A DNA stretch of 64,000 nucleotides. Origin: JAGPCK01 sp964535575 (GTDB lineage Bacteria; Bacteroidota; Bacteroidia; UKL13-3). Below are positions 8,296-16,845 of the stretch, in pieces. Within the stretch, counting starts at the first letter, position 1, and every line of letters begins with the position of its first letter. Below the pieces are notes generated by a model. The model was not told the origin of the DNA and made no database searches. It saw only the letters and a list, made by a program, of their open reading frames with translations. Where the stretch lies: contig CAZHTC010000003.1 of assembly GCA_964535575.1 (NCBI GenBank), positions 283,538 to 347,537 on the forward strand, written 5' to 3'. The translations under genes and the position numbers were made by a program.

Positions 8296-11200
8296 TTAGT
8301 TTTTGCTAAACCGTATTACGTATGTTTCGTTATCTTCTGCAATAAGTCTTATGATGTACATTCCCTGCTGAATTCCATTGAGCGAAATGGGTTGTTTCGT
8401 ATCTCCTTTGCCCGATAGTATTTCACGGCCGTTTAAATCGTAAAGCGTATAAGAGAAATTACCTTTTACGGAAATGAATAGCGCATCATGTGCCGGATTG
8501 GGGTAAGCATAAACAGCGGCATTGGGAATAGGTTGTATTCCGGTTCCGGCCTGCTTGGTTACCGTAACGGTGTATGTTTTGGATGTTCCGTCTTCTGCTT
8601 TTATATTATAGGTTACTGGATTTGTATAATTATTGGCCGTAACCCCGCTTATCTGTTTGGTGCCGGAAATATATGCGGTAGACAGCGGAGAGTTACTGAA
8701 CGATGGTACCAGATTGGTAACATTGGTGCTCATGCTCACCATTGCGTTGATATTGGTTCCGGTAATAGTGGCGGTAACAGGTGGATTTAACGCAGGGAAG
8801 GTAAATGCAGTAATGTCTTTTCCTGCACTGCGCAGCGAGCGTGTGCCCTGTGCATACCAAATCCCCCATTGCGCATCAGGTATCAGAATGGTGGCACTGC
8901 CTGTTCCTTTAAGTTTGTTGGAGGTTAAACTTATCTGTCCTATTACATCGTTGTTGCTACCATCCACCGCATCAAAAATAATTTTATTATCAAGTTTTGA
9001 GTAGCCCGGAAATCCGAGTTTGGTATTGTTAAACACTACATCATCTTCGCCCGTAATAATGTTTTTTGCCATAATGGTGTACGAGTTGGCATACGAATCA
9101 ATATAGTCAAACGTAATGATGTAGGGCGAGTTTTTAGAGAACGAAGGATTTCCGATACTAATATCTTCGGGCAATTGGGTGTAAAGTTTTTGAACACTTC
9201 CATCACCCCACGAGTTGGTAGCATTATCCCACACTTTTATCATCCCGATATCCCAGTAAACAATATCGGCTCCCACGGGGTTATCAATTACATTTTTGGC
9301 ATCGTAAATAATATATTGCCCGCTGTAATCCCACTCTATGGCATCGGCATACAGCACACCGCCTGCATCAACTCCCTGCGTGTATGTTGGGTTGTAAAGT
9401 ACAAACTGTTTCCATTGCGAAAGAGTGTAATCATAAACATAAATAGAAGTATCAATGGAAGTAGTTACCGCTGCAATTCTTGATGCATCTTTGGCCACGG
9501 CTGCGTTATCCCAAATAGCCTGATTTGATATAACCGATTCATTGGGTGTGCCTGTAAGGTTAAGTGAATATATTTTGCTGTCGTCACCAACAAAAATGCA
9601 ACTTGAACCATTGTCAACCACACTTGGTTTACGTTTCATGTCATATTGTGATTTGGAAACATAATTAGTTCCGGTGGTACTTGACGAATACAGGGTAACA
9701 GGATCGGACGAAAGCAGGTCGTAACTGAGAATATAATCCTGACCTGGGTTGGTTGCTAAATCTACTGCCGAGTTTGTTCCTCCGCCACCAGTACTTCCTC
9801 CTCCGGGATCGTTGGCATAAATACCTACAGCACTAAAGGCGTTTTTGGCTTCAGTAACTTCTGCCGAGGATGCGCCATACAAATCAATTGCCGATTGTAC
9901 CACCGCGATGCGCAAATCAACAAACTGAGATGTTTTGGTTAAGTAAGCAGTGAGTGCCTTGTAATAAATCTGTTCAGCATGTTCTTTGGTTACGGCAGTA
10001 GCAAATTTGTAAAACGCCCAGTTAGGAATTCCGCTGTTTGTATGTACTCCACCGTTATCATTAGTTCCGGTATAATATTCACTCATCACACGGGGTTGAT
10101 ATCCGTTATCGCTTAAGCTTGTCCCGCCATTGTGCGGATCCTGCAAACTACGCAGCGCGCCAGTTGGGAAATACAATGTTTTGGTAACGTCTTCTCCCAT
10201 CAGCCAGTCATTGCGGTCCATCATACAGCCAAAAATATCGGCCATTGATTCATTGATGGCACCGCTTTGTCCTTCATATTCGAGGTTAGCGCTATTTTGA
10301 ACCACCCCATGAGTCATTTCATGTCCGGCCACGTCTAAGGCTCCTGCCAATGGTTTAAAAGCTACTTTGCCATTCCCGTAACACATAAACTCTCCTGTCC
10401 AGTAGGCATTGTCCATGCCCTGCCCGTTCTCGTCAGAAACGTTTATGATTGAAGTGATTGTTCCTCCCTGTCCGTTGATGGAATTCCGGTTAAACGTTGT
10501 TCGGTAATAATCATAAGCAATACCTGCATTGTAATGTGCCGAAATAGCTTTTGACGGCCATCCGCTATTGGTGCTATTACTCACCTGAATCACATTTGTT
10601 ACCGGTGTATTTTGTGCATCTAATGTCCAAATGGCTCCGGCCGGGTCGTCAGGAATAGAAGACTGTGCTGCATTATACATAGCGCGTGTGGCATCTATCA
10701 AATAATAGCTGGTAGATTTCTGGTAGGTATTAATGGTGCGTGATACATTATTCAAATCATTACCAGTGGCTGTTTTGGGCCCGTCAGCCGTGCAGGCCTG
10801 ATTAAAACCATGTACTACAACTCCGGTTTGTGCATTTACAAAAATGTTCCAGCTCTCCAGTAAATTTGGTTTCATTTTTATTACCCACACCAATGTCTCT
10901 TTTGATAAGTCGTTGTTTAAATGATAAATCATTAACGAAGCCTTAGGTCCGGTATACTGACTTATTTTTTGCTGAAATGCACTTAGTACGGAAATCCTTG
11001 TTTTAGTTCCAAGATAAGAAGCAGCCTGTTTAATGGCTGTTTCGGCATCAATCTGTGCAGCAAGGTTGCTCAGGTCGGGAGTGGGAAAGTATCTCCCGTT
11101 TAAAAAATGGATAGAGCCATTGGTAGCATGTAAAATAATTTCAGCTCCGTAAACAGGTATTCCCTGAAAGGATTGTTCAAGACGAATGTGCGTTTTGGCC

Positions 11201-11604
11201 AGTTCATCTGTATTCATTTCAGTAACTTTAAACTCTTGTTCCGGAGTTTTAATATGCATTTCGTTTTTTACACTTTGCAAAAACTGTTTCGATAAATCAG
11301 ACGCTTCAAATACCGAGTAATTTTTAAATTTTGGAGCGTTGTCCTGATTGCTTTTCTCAATAAAAAGCGGAAGACTTACTTCGGCTTTTGCTGCTTTGGC
11401 TGAAGCTTGCTTTGTGAGCACACCCGGAACAGGAGAGGTGTTTTTGTATCCTCGTATTACGTCAGCATGTAATGCACTTTTATCGGGCTGAGTGGTGGTT
11501 TTGTGAGAGCGGGCATCAAATGGATTTGTTTGTGCCCATGCAGTGGTGAATGCTCCGGTAATTAGAATAGTAATTGCTTTAACGGAGGTGTAAAATTTAT
11601 TCAT
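8296..11604 (-). CDS. T9SS-secreted M4 (thermolysin-like) metallopeptidase
   Basis: About 1,102 residues. Signal peptide MNKFYTSVKAITILITGAFT, then an FTP/PepSY-type propeptide (about 80-270). The M4 catalytic domain follows with zinc motif HEMTH (near 428) inside AGHEMTHGVVQ and the downstream glutamate in GAINESMADIFG. A central part (about 640-930) repeats short strands resembling a beta-propeller. A cadherin-like segment and a C-terminal T9SS sorting domain (AYPNPAHDALFIS to the end) complete it. The start is the ATG at 11604. An in-frame ATG 60 nt earlier is less likely because it would sit inside the preceding gene and lack a leader signal. The start overlaps the stop of the upstream lipoprotein gene by 8 bp, so translation is coupled. 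Expected role: extracellular or surface proteolysis. Confidence 0.93.
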   Translation of the reverse strand: MNKFYTSVKAITILITGAFTTAWAQTNPFDARSHKTTTQPDKSALHADVIRGYKNTSPVPGVLTKQASAKAAKAEVSLPLFIEKSNQDNAPKFKNYSVFEASDLSKQFLQSVKNEMHIKTPEQEFKVTEMNTDELAKTHIRLEQSFQGIPVYGAEIILHATNGSIHFLNGRYFPTPDLSNLAAQIDAETAIKQAASYLGTKTRISVLSAFQQKISQYTGPKASLMIYHLNNDLSKETLVWVIKMKPNLLESWNIFVNAQTGVVVHGFNQACTADGPKTATGNDLNNVSRTINTYQKSTSYYLIDATRAMYNAAQSSIPDDPAGAIWTLDAQNTPVTNVIQVSNSTNSGWPSKAISAHYNAGIAYDYYRTTFNRNSINGQGGTITSIINVSDENGQGMDNAYWTGEFMCYGNGKVAFKPLAGALDVAGHEMTHGVVQNSANLEYEGQSGAINESMADIFGCMMDRNDWLMGEDVTKTLYFPTGALRSLQDPHNGGTSLSDNGYQPRVMSEYYTGTNDNGGVHTNSGIPNWAFYKFATAVTKEHAEQIYYKALTAYLTKTSQFVDLRIAVVQSAIDLYGASSAEVTEAKNAFSAVGIYANDPGGGSTGGGGTNSAVDLATNPGQDYILSYDLLSSDPVTLYSSSTTGTNYVSKSQYDMKRKPSVVDNGSSCIFVGDDSKIYSLNLTGTPNESVISNQAIWDNAAVAKDASRIAAVTTSIDTSIYVYDYTLSQWKQFVLYNPTYTQGVDAGGVLYADAIEWDYSGQYIIYDAKNVIDNPVGADIVYWDIGMIKVWDNATNSWGDGSVQKLYTQLPEDISIGNPSFSKNSPYIITFDYIDSYANSYTIMAKNIITGEDDVVFNNTKLGFPGYSKLDNKIIFDAVDGSNNDVIGQISLTSNKLKGTGSATILIPDAQWGIWYAQGTRSLRSAGKDITAFTFPALNPPVTATITGTNINAMVSMSTNVTNLVPSFSNSPLSTAYISGTKQISGVTANNYTNPVTYNIKAEDGTSKTYTVTVTKQAGTGIQPIPNAAVYAYPNPAHDALFISVKGNFSYTLYDLNGREILSGKGDTKQPISLNGIQQGMYIIRLIAEDNETYVIRFSKN

Positions 11605-12028
11605 GATTTGAAACTTTTGATTGCAATAACTGATAGAAAGATTTGATTTCAACTGGAACATCACTTTGTTCGATTGACCATTTTACTTCGTGCGAGGTAT
11701 TATTATTTACTTCACGGATATAGTAGGTCATATTTCCAGTTTTGTTTAGGTTGTAACGGCTCAGGTTTAACTGAGCAAGTTTTTTATAAATGGTTTTTGC
11801 TTCTTTTTTGGGAATGGATTTTAATTCTTTTTTCTCTTTGGTGAGCGAATTAAAATAAAACAACTGCCCGTTATCAAGCAACAGGTATTCATTCCAAGCC
11901 GCAGCAAAGCCACCGCCCGAGCCAAAGTATAATTGATGGGAAGGGAGTTTATCAACGGAGTATTGTTGTGGAGTTTTACAACTTAACAGGGTTACCACAA
12001 TTGAAAATATGGTTATTGCTTTTTTCAT
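11597..12028 (-). CDS. Lipoprotein resembling the M4-protease inhibitor emfourin
   Basis: 143 residues with a lipoprotein signal (MKKAITIFSIVVTLLSC, lipidated Cys17). The mature part has FGSGGGFAAAWNEY near the N-terminus. A central Lys-rich helix follows, then NMTYYIREV, HEVKWS and a C-terminal helix introduced by VPVEI. From memory this resembles emfourin, the M4-protease inhibitor encoded beside protealysin in Serratia (SGGFAG near the N-terminus, a Tyr strand, H-x-V strand and VP helix). That assignment is inference. The start at 12028 is supported by a TACCTTTG box 6 nt upstream; an in-frame ATG 63 nt earlier would overlap this box. The stop lies inside the start of the M4 gene. The lipid anchor would hold it in the periplasm, the compartment the M4 precursor crosses. 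Confidence 0.7.
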   Translation of the reverse strand: MKKAITIFSIVVTLLSCKTPQQYSVDKLPSHQLYFGSGGGFAAAWNEYLLLDNGQLFYFNSLTKEKKELKSIPKKEAKTIYKKLAQLNLSRYNLNKTGNMTYYIREVNNNTSHEVKWSIEQSDVPVEIKSFYQLLQSKVSNHE

Positions 12029-12034
12029 TAAAGA

Positions 12035-12042
12035 CAAAGGTA
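12035..12042 (-). promoter_or_regulatory. -7 promoter box (TACCTTTG) of lipoprotein-M4 operon
   Basis: Perfect TAnnTTTG on the minus strand, 6 nt before the ATG of the lipoprotein. The mRNA should have almost no leader. No good -33 element is visible. Confidence 0.5.
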
Positions 12043-12056
12043 ATAATTGAAACGGA

Positions 12057-12449
12057 TTATGGTGCTGTGGTTGTAGTTTCTTTTGGCACAACTTCTACAC
12101 GCACTTTAGCAAGTCCTGATTGTATCATGCCCAGTTTGCGGGCTGCAGCAACCGATACATCAATAATTCTTTTTTTGCTGGCCGGCCCACGGTCGTTAAT
12201 GCGCACCACTACACTTTTCTGATTTTGCAAATTGGTTACTTTTACTCTTGTTCCAAACGGGTAGGTGCGGTGAGCAGCAGTAAGACTATCGCGGTGCATA
12301 CGTTCACCACTGGCAGTTCGGCTATTATGAAATTTTTTAGTTCCGTAGTAGCTGGCTATGCCGGTTTGTACAAGTGGATATTTATTTCCGGGTCCGGGTT
12401 GTATATCCGGAATAAAGGGCAGCAGAAGAAAAATAAGAATGTATTTCAT
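12057..12449 (-). CDS. rlpA: RlpA-like septal ring protein (double-psi beta-barrel)
   Basis: 130 residues. A short hydrophobic N-terminus (MKYILIFLLLPFIPDI) is followed by a double-psi beta-barrel of the RlpA family: GIASYYGTKKFHNSRTASGE, TAAHRTYPFGTRVKVTN, and VVVRINDRGP with the catalytic-site Asp. Family role: lytic transglycosylase acting on denuded glycan strands in peptidoglycan. There is no C-terminal SPOR domain, so this is the minimal form common in Bacteroidota. I chose the inner ATG at 12449 because it leads straight into the signal peptide; an upstream ATG at 12488 adds 13 residues. Confidence 0.88.
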   Translation of the reverse strand: MKYILIFLLLPFIPDIQPGPGNKYPLVQTGIASYYGTKKFHNSRTASGERMHRDSLTAAHRTYPFGTRVKVTNLQNQKSVVVRINDRGPASKKRIIDVSVAAARKLGMIQSGLAKVRVEVVPKETTTTAP

Positions 12450-12556
12450 TCGGATAACAATCAGAAAAATATCCGTTAGTAATACCAAAGTACAAATTTG
12501 CCCCGGTACACCAAAAAAAATCAGCAGAATGTTGAAAACTTACCTGCTTTACCGAT

Positions 12557-13735
12557 TCATTCTACTTGTAGCAATAGTCCCTTAAGGTATTCACCTTCGG
12601 GATGAAAGATATTTACCGGATGATCGGAAGGTTGGGTAAGCTGATGCAGGATACGCACATTTCTTCGGGCATCGGCAGCAGCCGAAAAAACAATTTTTCG
12701 GAATAAATCCCTGTCAATATTTTGCGAACAGGAGAACGTAAAAATCAATCCTCCTGATTTTATTTTTTTAATGGCTGCCATATTAAGTTCTTTATATCCT
12801 CGGGCTGCATTCTCAACGGCTCTGGCGTTTTTGGCAAAGGCTGGCGGATCAAGAATCATGATGTCATAATCAGTATCTGCGGTTTTTATAAAATCAAAGC
12901 AGTCAGCCGCAAAAGACTGGTGGTTTGCAGCTGGAAAATTGAGAAGAACATTTTCATCACAAAGCTGGCAGGCTTCTTTTGAGATGTCCACCGAATGTAC
13001 CATTGAGGATCCTCCTGCTAATGCGTACACACTGAATCCACCTGTGTAGCTGAATGTGTTGAGTATTTTTTTACCGTTACAAAATTGCTGAAGCAGTTTT
13101 CTGTTTTCGCGCTGGTCAATAAAAAAACCCGTTTTCTGTCCTTTTTCCACGTCCACAAAAAATTGTAATCCGTGTTCTTTTACAATTGTTTTTACATCTT
13201 CCGGACGATTTATCCAGTCATTGGCGGCCGAAACCTGTTCTATTACCTTCGAACTTTTTTTTGTTTTAAGGTAAATATGTTTCACTCCGGCAATATCTTT
13301 AACGGAATTGAGTAATGTATCCCGAATAACTTCAGTTCCTTTTATAAGAATTTGTACAGACGCAATAGAATGGTATACATCACATATGATACCCGGTAAA
13401 AAATCTCCTTCTGCATGAAGCAACCGGTAGGTGTTGGTTTCGCTATTCAACACATATTTTTTACGAAGTTCAAAGGCGCGTTGTATTTTATTGTGCCAGT
13501 AAAAAGCATCAGCCACAAATGTGGCATCGGTATTGAATTCAAACATCCGGCACACAATCTGGCTGGCTGAAGAATAAAACCCATAGGCAAGCACATCGCC
13601 ATGGTTGCTGCATACCTGAACGATATCGCCTTCCTCTGCCTTGGGTAATTGTTTAACCGCTCCCGAAAATAACCAGGGATGGCGATTGTAAATTGACCGT
13701 TCGCGACCGGACTTAAGAATTAATTGTTGATACAT
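12557..13735 (-). CDS. rlmI: RlmI-like 23S rRNA (cytosine-C5) methyltransferase
   Basis: 392 residues. An N-terminal PUA domain (about 1-75, with RHPWLFSGAV) is followed by a linking EEHD-type fold and a SAM-dependent methyltransferase domain (FSYTGGFSVYAL; MILDPPAFAK; FTFSCSQ with the catalytic Cys). Family role: m5C at position 1962 of 23S rRNA (E. coli numbering). I use the ATG at 13735. A TATTTTTG box (13745-13752) ends 9 nt before it and overlaps the alternative upstream TTG. It begins just after the terminator of the DUF4476 gene, so it is an independent unit. Confidence 0.92.
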   Translation of the reverse strand: MYQQLILKSGRERSIYNRHPWLFSGAVKQLPKAEEGDIVQVCSNHGDVLAYGFYSSASQIVCRMFEFNTDATFVADAFYWHNKIQRAFELRKKYVLNSETNTYRLLHAEGDFLPGIICDVYHSIASVQILIKGTEVIRDTLLNSVKDIAGVKHIYLKTKKSSKVIEQVSAANDWINRPEDVKTIVKEHGLQFFVDVEKGQKTGFFIDQRENRKLLQQFCNGKKILNTFSYTGGFSVYALAGGSSMVHSVDISKEACQLCDENVLLNFPAANHQSFAADCFDFIKTADTDYDIMILDPPAFAKNARAVENAARGYKELNMAAIKKIKSGGLIFTFSCSQNIDRDLFRKIVFSAAADARRNVRILHQLTQPSDHPVNIFHPEGEYLKGLLLQVE

Positions 13736-13744
13736 ATCTGTCTG

Positions 13745-13752
13745 CAAAAATA
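13745..13752 (-). promoter_or_regulatory. -7 promoter box (TATTTTTG) of rlmI
   Basis: Perfect TAnnTTTG on the minus strand, 9 nt before the rlmI ATG. The expected -33 position falls inside the terminator stem at 13751-13783, so any -33 contact must be weak. Confidence 0.5.
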
Positions 13753-13783
13753 AAAGCTCCCGTTTACTTTACGGGAGCTTTTA
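13751..13783 (-). terminator. Rho-independent terminator of DUF4476 gene
   Basis: TAAAAGCTCCCGT (13751-13763) is perfectly complementary to ACGGGAGCTTTTA (13771-13783), with a 7-nt loop. On the minus strand it follows the DUF4476 stop (13805) and precedes rlmI. Confidence 0.9.
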
Positions 13784-13804
13784 TAGTTTTATGAAAGAAA
13801 ATAC

Positions 13805-14842
13805 TTATTTGCCTTCGATAAATTCATTTAAATCGTCTACCGAACTCGAAAATCCGAAAGCATCATTGATTAAATAATAATTGTTTTTCTCTACACATTT
13901 ATCATAAGCTAATTTAGCAAAGTCAAGTTTGGTTGTTTCAAACGAAAACAATTTCATGATGGTTTTTATCTGGGCACAGTTTAAATAGTTGCCTTTTAAA
14001 ACCTGTTTTGCAACGGTCATTTTATTTTCTTCAAATGATTGTGCCTTGATTGATGCTACTGCTTTATCAAAATCCATTGAGTACATGGCACGAATAGGAG
14101 TACTGGTTTTGGTCGGTGCCGGTGCAGGGGTGCTGGTATTACCACCTGTGGTTTTGGTAGTGGTGGTTTTTGTGGTAGTGGTTGTGGTGGAGGTAGCGGA
14201 GTTGGTATTTGTATTTACGTTCACTCCTGTACCGTTTACATTCATGTTCATATTGCCGGCATTGGGGTCAATATTCATGTTGAGTGAAAATCCGGCATTA
14301 GGAGCTGTGGCAGTTTGGCCTCCCGTTGTTGTGGTAGTAGTGGTGGTTGTATTAACCGTAACCGAAGCTACCGGATGCACAATTTGTTCGGTATTTAGCG
14401 GTTCTCCCTGTCCATATACAATTACCTCCTGATCTTTAGTAGGCGCTGCCATGCCACCATTTTCTGTTGCTGAGAACGGACGAAGTACATATCTTTCGTA
14501 CACTTTTGGGTCGGGGGCGTTTGGACCTTTGGTTTTTTTGAAAGCAGCCGGAGTATTTTTTTTGCGAATAATGTAAACATAATCAACACCTGGATCCATT
14601 CCCATGTTGTGGGTTATTTCGCCAAGCGAATCAATTTGGAAAACTATTTTTACCCGGTAAAAATTAGGAGATAACCCCTGAACTTTTACATTGTTTTCCG
14701 GTACGGCATTTTGTACAACACCGTTTACCAACACCCAGAATTTTTCCCCTTTATCTGAGAAAAAGGTAAGTGTTCCGTTTTGAGCAAATGCTGTGGTTGA
14801 AAGTACCAAAGCAAATAAAAGAGCGAAGTAAATTTTTTTCAT
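13805..14842 (-). CDS. DUF4476 domain secreted protein
   Basis: 345 residues: signal peptide (MKKIYFALLFALVLSTTAFAQ), then an N-terminal beta domain (about 22-110, NGTLTFFSDKGEKFWVLVNG). A long low-complexity linker of Thr, Asn, Gly and Pro (about 150-250, including nine Thr in a row) follows. The last ~95 residues are a DUF4476 helical domain (FDKAVASIKAQSFEENKM ... DDLNEFI). The domain occurs in many Bacteroidota secreted proteins but has no defined function. The linker may span cell wall or periplasm. It is bounded by strong terminators on both sides, so it forms a single-gene unit. Confidence 0.85.
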   Translation of the reverse strand: MKKIYFALLFALVLSTTAFAQNGTLTFFSDKGEKFWVLVNGVVQNAVPENNVKVQGLSPNFYRVKIVFQIDSLGEITHNMGMDPGVDYVYIIRKKNTPAAFKKTKGPNAPDPKVYERYVLRPFSATENGGMAAPTKDQEVIVYGQGEPLNTEQIVHPVASVTVNTTTTTTTTTGGQTATAPNAGFSLNMNIDPNAGNMNMNVNGTGVNVNTNTNSATSTTTTTTKTTTTKTTGGNTSTPAPAPTKTSTPIRAMYSMDFDKAVASIKAQSFEENKMTVAKQVLKGNYLNCAQIKTIMKLFSFETTKLDFAKLAYDKCVEKNNYYLINDAFGFSSSVDDLNEFIEGK

Positions 14843-14860
14843 TTTGGTTTTGATATTTAA

Positions 14861-14892
14861 AAAAGAAGCCTCCCTTTTTCAAAGGAGGCTTC
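14861..14892 (-). terminator. Rho-independent terminator of LPP20-like lipoprotein gene
   Basis: GAAGCCTCC (14865-14873) pairs with GGAGGCTTC (14884-14892). On the minus strand a T-run follows. It lies 14 nt after the stop at 14907. Confidence 0.88.
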
Positions 14893-14906
14893 CGGCTGTT
14901 TCTATA

Positions 14907-15521
14907 TTATTGACCGTTTGATAATTTTTCCATTTCCTGATTGAAGATTTGCTCAAACTTCATTTTGTCGTAATCCAGTTGAAGTTTTGCATCTGAAGAA
15001 ATTTTATTATTCAGTGCGGTAAGTACAGTTGATTTATTTGCTTCGTACACTACCCAAACAGTGAAAGCACCATCAGTTTCTTTGAATACTTTCTGTGCCA
15101 TGGGGTTCAGGTCATGCAAGGTTAGGTTAACCACTTCTCTTGAAAGCTCCTCAAACTTGTTTTCAAACTCTTGCTTGTTGCCAATAGAACGTTGATTGGT
15201 GTATTGATCCGTTACCCGCTTAATAGTAGCCTGAATGTTTCCGGCTAATGCTGCTTTGGTATTTTGCTCGGCAATTTTTTGCGCAGTAGCTAAATCAGGG
15301 CTTTTACCTGACTGGCGAGCTCTGAAAAAATCTTTGTCAGATTTATATTCTTTACTCTCAAAAGGAAGAGCCACTTCTACAGAATTGTTTAATGCTTTAA
15401 TTTCTGTAGGTGCTTCTTTTTTCGGTTTCTTCTTGCATGAAGTAAGTGAAGAAGTAGCCGCAAATGCAACAAATAGAATGGCCAGTAGTTTAGCTCCGTT
15501 GTTAATGTAAATGGTTTTCAT
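14907..15521 (-). CDS. LPP20-like lipoprotein
   Basis: 204 residues from the ATG at 15521. The signal peptide ends in lipobox LTSC (Cys29), followed by a Lys-rich stretch, so the mature protein is predicted to be lipid-anchored. Residues ~65-150 resemble the LPP20/LptE-like fold: an Ala-rich helix (LATAQKIAEQNTKAALAGNI), a helix with conserved Glu/Arg, then strand TVWVVYEANK. No enzyme motif is visible. An upstream ATG at 15572 would place 17 charged residues before the signal peptide and is unlikely. It is transcribed alone, with its own terminator. Function unknown; LPP20 relatives are outer-membrane or surface antigens. Confidence 0.7.
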   Translation of the reverse strand: MKTIYINNGAKLLAILFVAFAATSSLTSCKKKPKKEAPTEIKALNNSVEVALPFESKEYKSDKDFFRARQSGKSPDLATAQKIAEQNTKAALAGNIQATIKRVTDQYTNQRSIGNKQEFENKFEELSREVVNLTLHDLNPMAQKVFKETDGAFTVWVVYEANKSTVLTALNNKISSDAKLQLDYDKMKFEQIFNQEMEKLSNGQ

Positions 15522-15648
15522 AAAACTATTTTTTTTAAGTGTCTTTACCTGCTTTGTCAAATTACTTGCCAAAAGAAAGAAATTGTTCGCAGACCCCCTA
15601 CTAAGCTATTTTCAATGTGCTGATAAAGTGACTGATAATTTTTTACGG

Positions 15649-16845
15649 TTACAGGAAAGGGAAGGGAGGGAAGGTTTTTGGAGGATGCTGAAAGGGATTG
15701 TATTCATAGTTAGCCACCACGCAACTGTAACACTGACCCATTAAATCAAACAGAAACCGTTGCGCATTGCCTCTGTTTATTCCAACAAAGAAAGAGGCAT
15801 CGTGCAAGGGCAAATAAAAGCAGGCGCTATTATATCCGTGTAATGAACCTATGTGGCCATAAGCAATAAAGCCTTTTCCGAAATTGTATTTCATCAGACC
15901 TAAACCATATTCATATCCGTATTCATCTAAACTTTCTGTTGTGGTTTGCATCATGGCAAGCAACGTTTCTCGTTTTTTGAAAAAATAACCCTGCATTAAC
16001 GTTTTGATAAATAAGTTCATTTCGTCTGCCTGTGATACCACTCCTCCGGTTGCCCAGGTCCAGCTTAGGTTATTATGGCTAATATCAATCCCATTATTAT
16101 AGCCGCCTGCCAGCGGTGTTGAAGGTTGTTCATAGGTCCAAACCGATGAGTTAAACATATGCAAAGGCGTAAAAATCCGGTCTCTTAATACTATATGAAA
16201 AGGTTGTCCGGTTATTTTTTGAATAATCAAACCCAGCAAAATATAGTTTGTACTGCTGTAATGGTATTTACCGGCTGTGCCCGGAATAAAATAAGGTTGT
16301 CCGGCACATACGTTATAAATGAGCAGGTCTTCGGGGGTATAGTTTTTATCAGGAAAGTACACGGTTGAGTTTATAAAATTGGCATCTACAAAATCATAAA
16401 TACCGCTGGTATGTTTTAATAATTGACGAACGGTAATAAAGTTGCCGTAGGATATACCGTTCAACACGCAAATATTATCTGTAATTTCACGTGAAAGGAA
16501 TTTATTTATCGGGTCATTCAGTTTTATTTTACCTTCCTCATGTAACTGAAGGATAATCGTGGCAGTCATCACCTTGGTATTGCTGGCAACTCCCATTTTG
16601 TGAACTACGCTCATGGGTTCTTTTAACTCCATATTGGCATAACCGGAGGCTGCCTGAACAAGGCTGTTGTCTCTTAGCCGCCATGACGAAACAATACCCG
16701 GAACTTCAGGATTGTTTTGCAAAAAAGTATCGAGCTGTGCCTGTAGTGTTTTTTGTTGAATAAACTGATCGCTGTCATTGTCAGACTTTATTTGGCAGGC
16801 GGTGAAAAATAACATCGCCATTAGAGTAAATGCTAAACCTTTCAT
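15649..16845 (-). CDS. Serine beta-lactamase-fold lipoprotein (class C / DD-peptidase-like)
   Basis: 398 residues. Lipoprotein signal peptide MKGLAFTLMAMLFFTAC (Cys17). Active-site motifs of the beta-lactamase/DD-peptidase fold: SNTK (Ser88-Lys91), YSSTNY (the Tyr-x-Asn equivalent, about 205) and YGHIGSLHG (the third, His-x-Gly type motif, about 338). Family members include D-Ala-D-Ala carboxypeptidases, esterases and peptidases; true class C beta-lactamases usually have KTG in the third motif, and here it is HIG. I therefore expect a peptidase or esterase rather than antibiotic resistance. The 5' region folds into a 7-bp hairpin directly next to the ATG. Confidence 0.88.
   Translation of the reverse strand: MKGLAFTLMAMLFFTACQIKSDNDSDQFIQQKTLQAQLDTFLQNNPEVPGIVSSWRLRDNSLVQAASGYANMELKEPMSVVHKMGVASNTKVMTATIILQLHEEGKIKLNDPINKFLSREITDNICVLNGISYGNFITVRQLLKHTSGIYDFVDANFINSTVYFPDKNYTPEDLLIYNVCAGQPYFIPGTAGKYHYSSTNYILLGLIIQKITGQPFHIVLRDRIFTPLHMFNSSVWTYEQPSTPLAGGYNNGIDISHNNLSWTWATGGVVSQADEMNLFIKTLMQGYFFKKRETLLAMMQTTTESLDEYGYEYGLGLMKYNFGKGFIAYGHIGSLHGYNSACFYLPLHDASFFVGINRGNAQRFLFDLMGQCYSCVVANYEYNPFQHPPKTFPPFPFL

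Noticed and set aside
13989..14432. A 147-residue antisense open frame rich in Val
   Set aside because: It is opposite the Thr-rich linker of the DUF4476 gene, whose low complexity keeps the other strand open.
15649..16845. An antibiotic-resistance beta-lactamase
   Set aside because: The third motif is HIG-like and not KTG, and the context is a lipoprotein without resistance neighbours; a peptidase or esterase is more likely.
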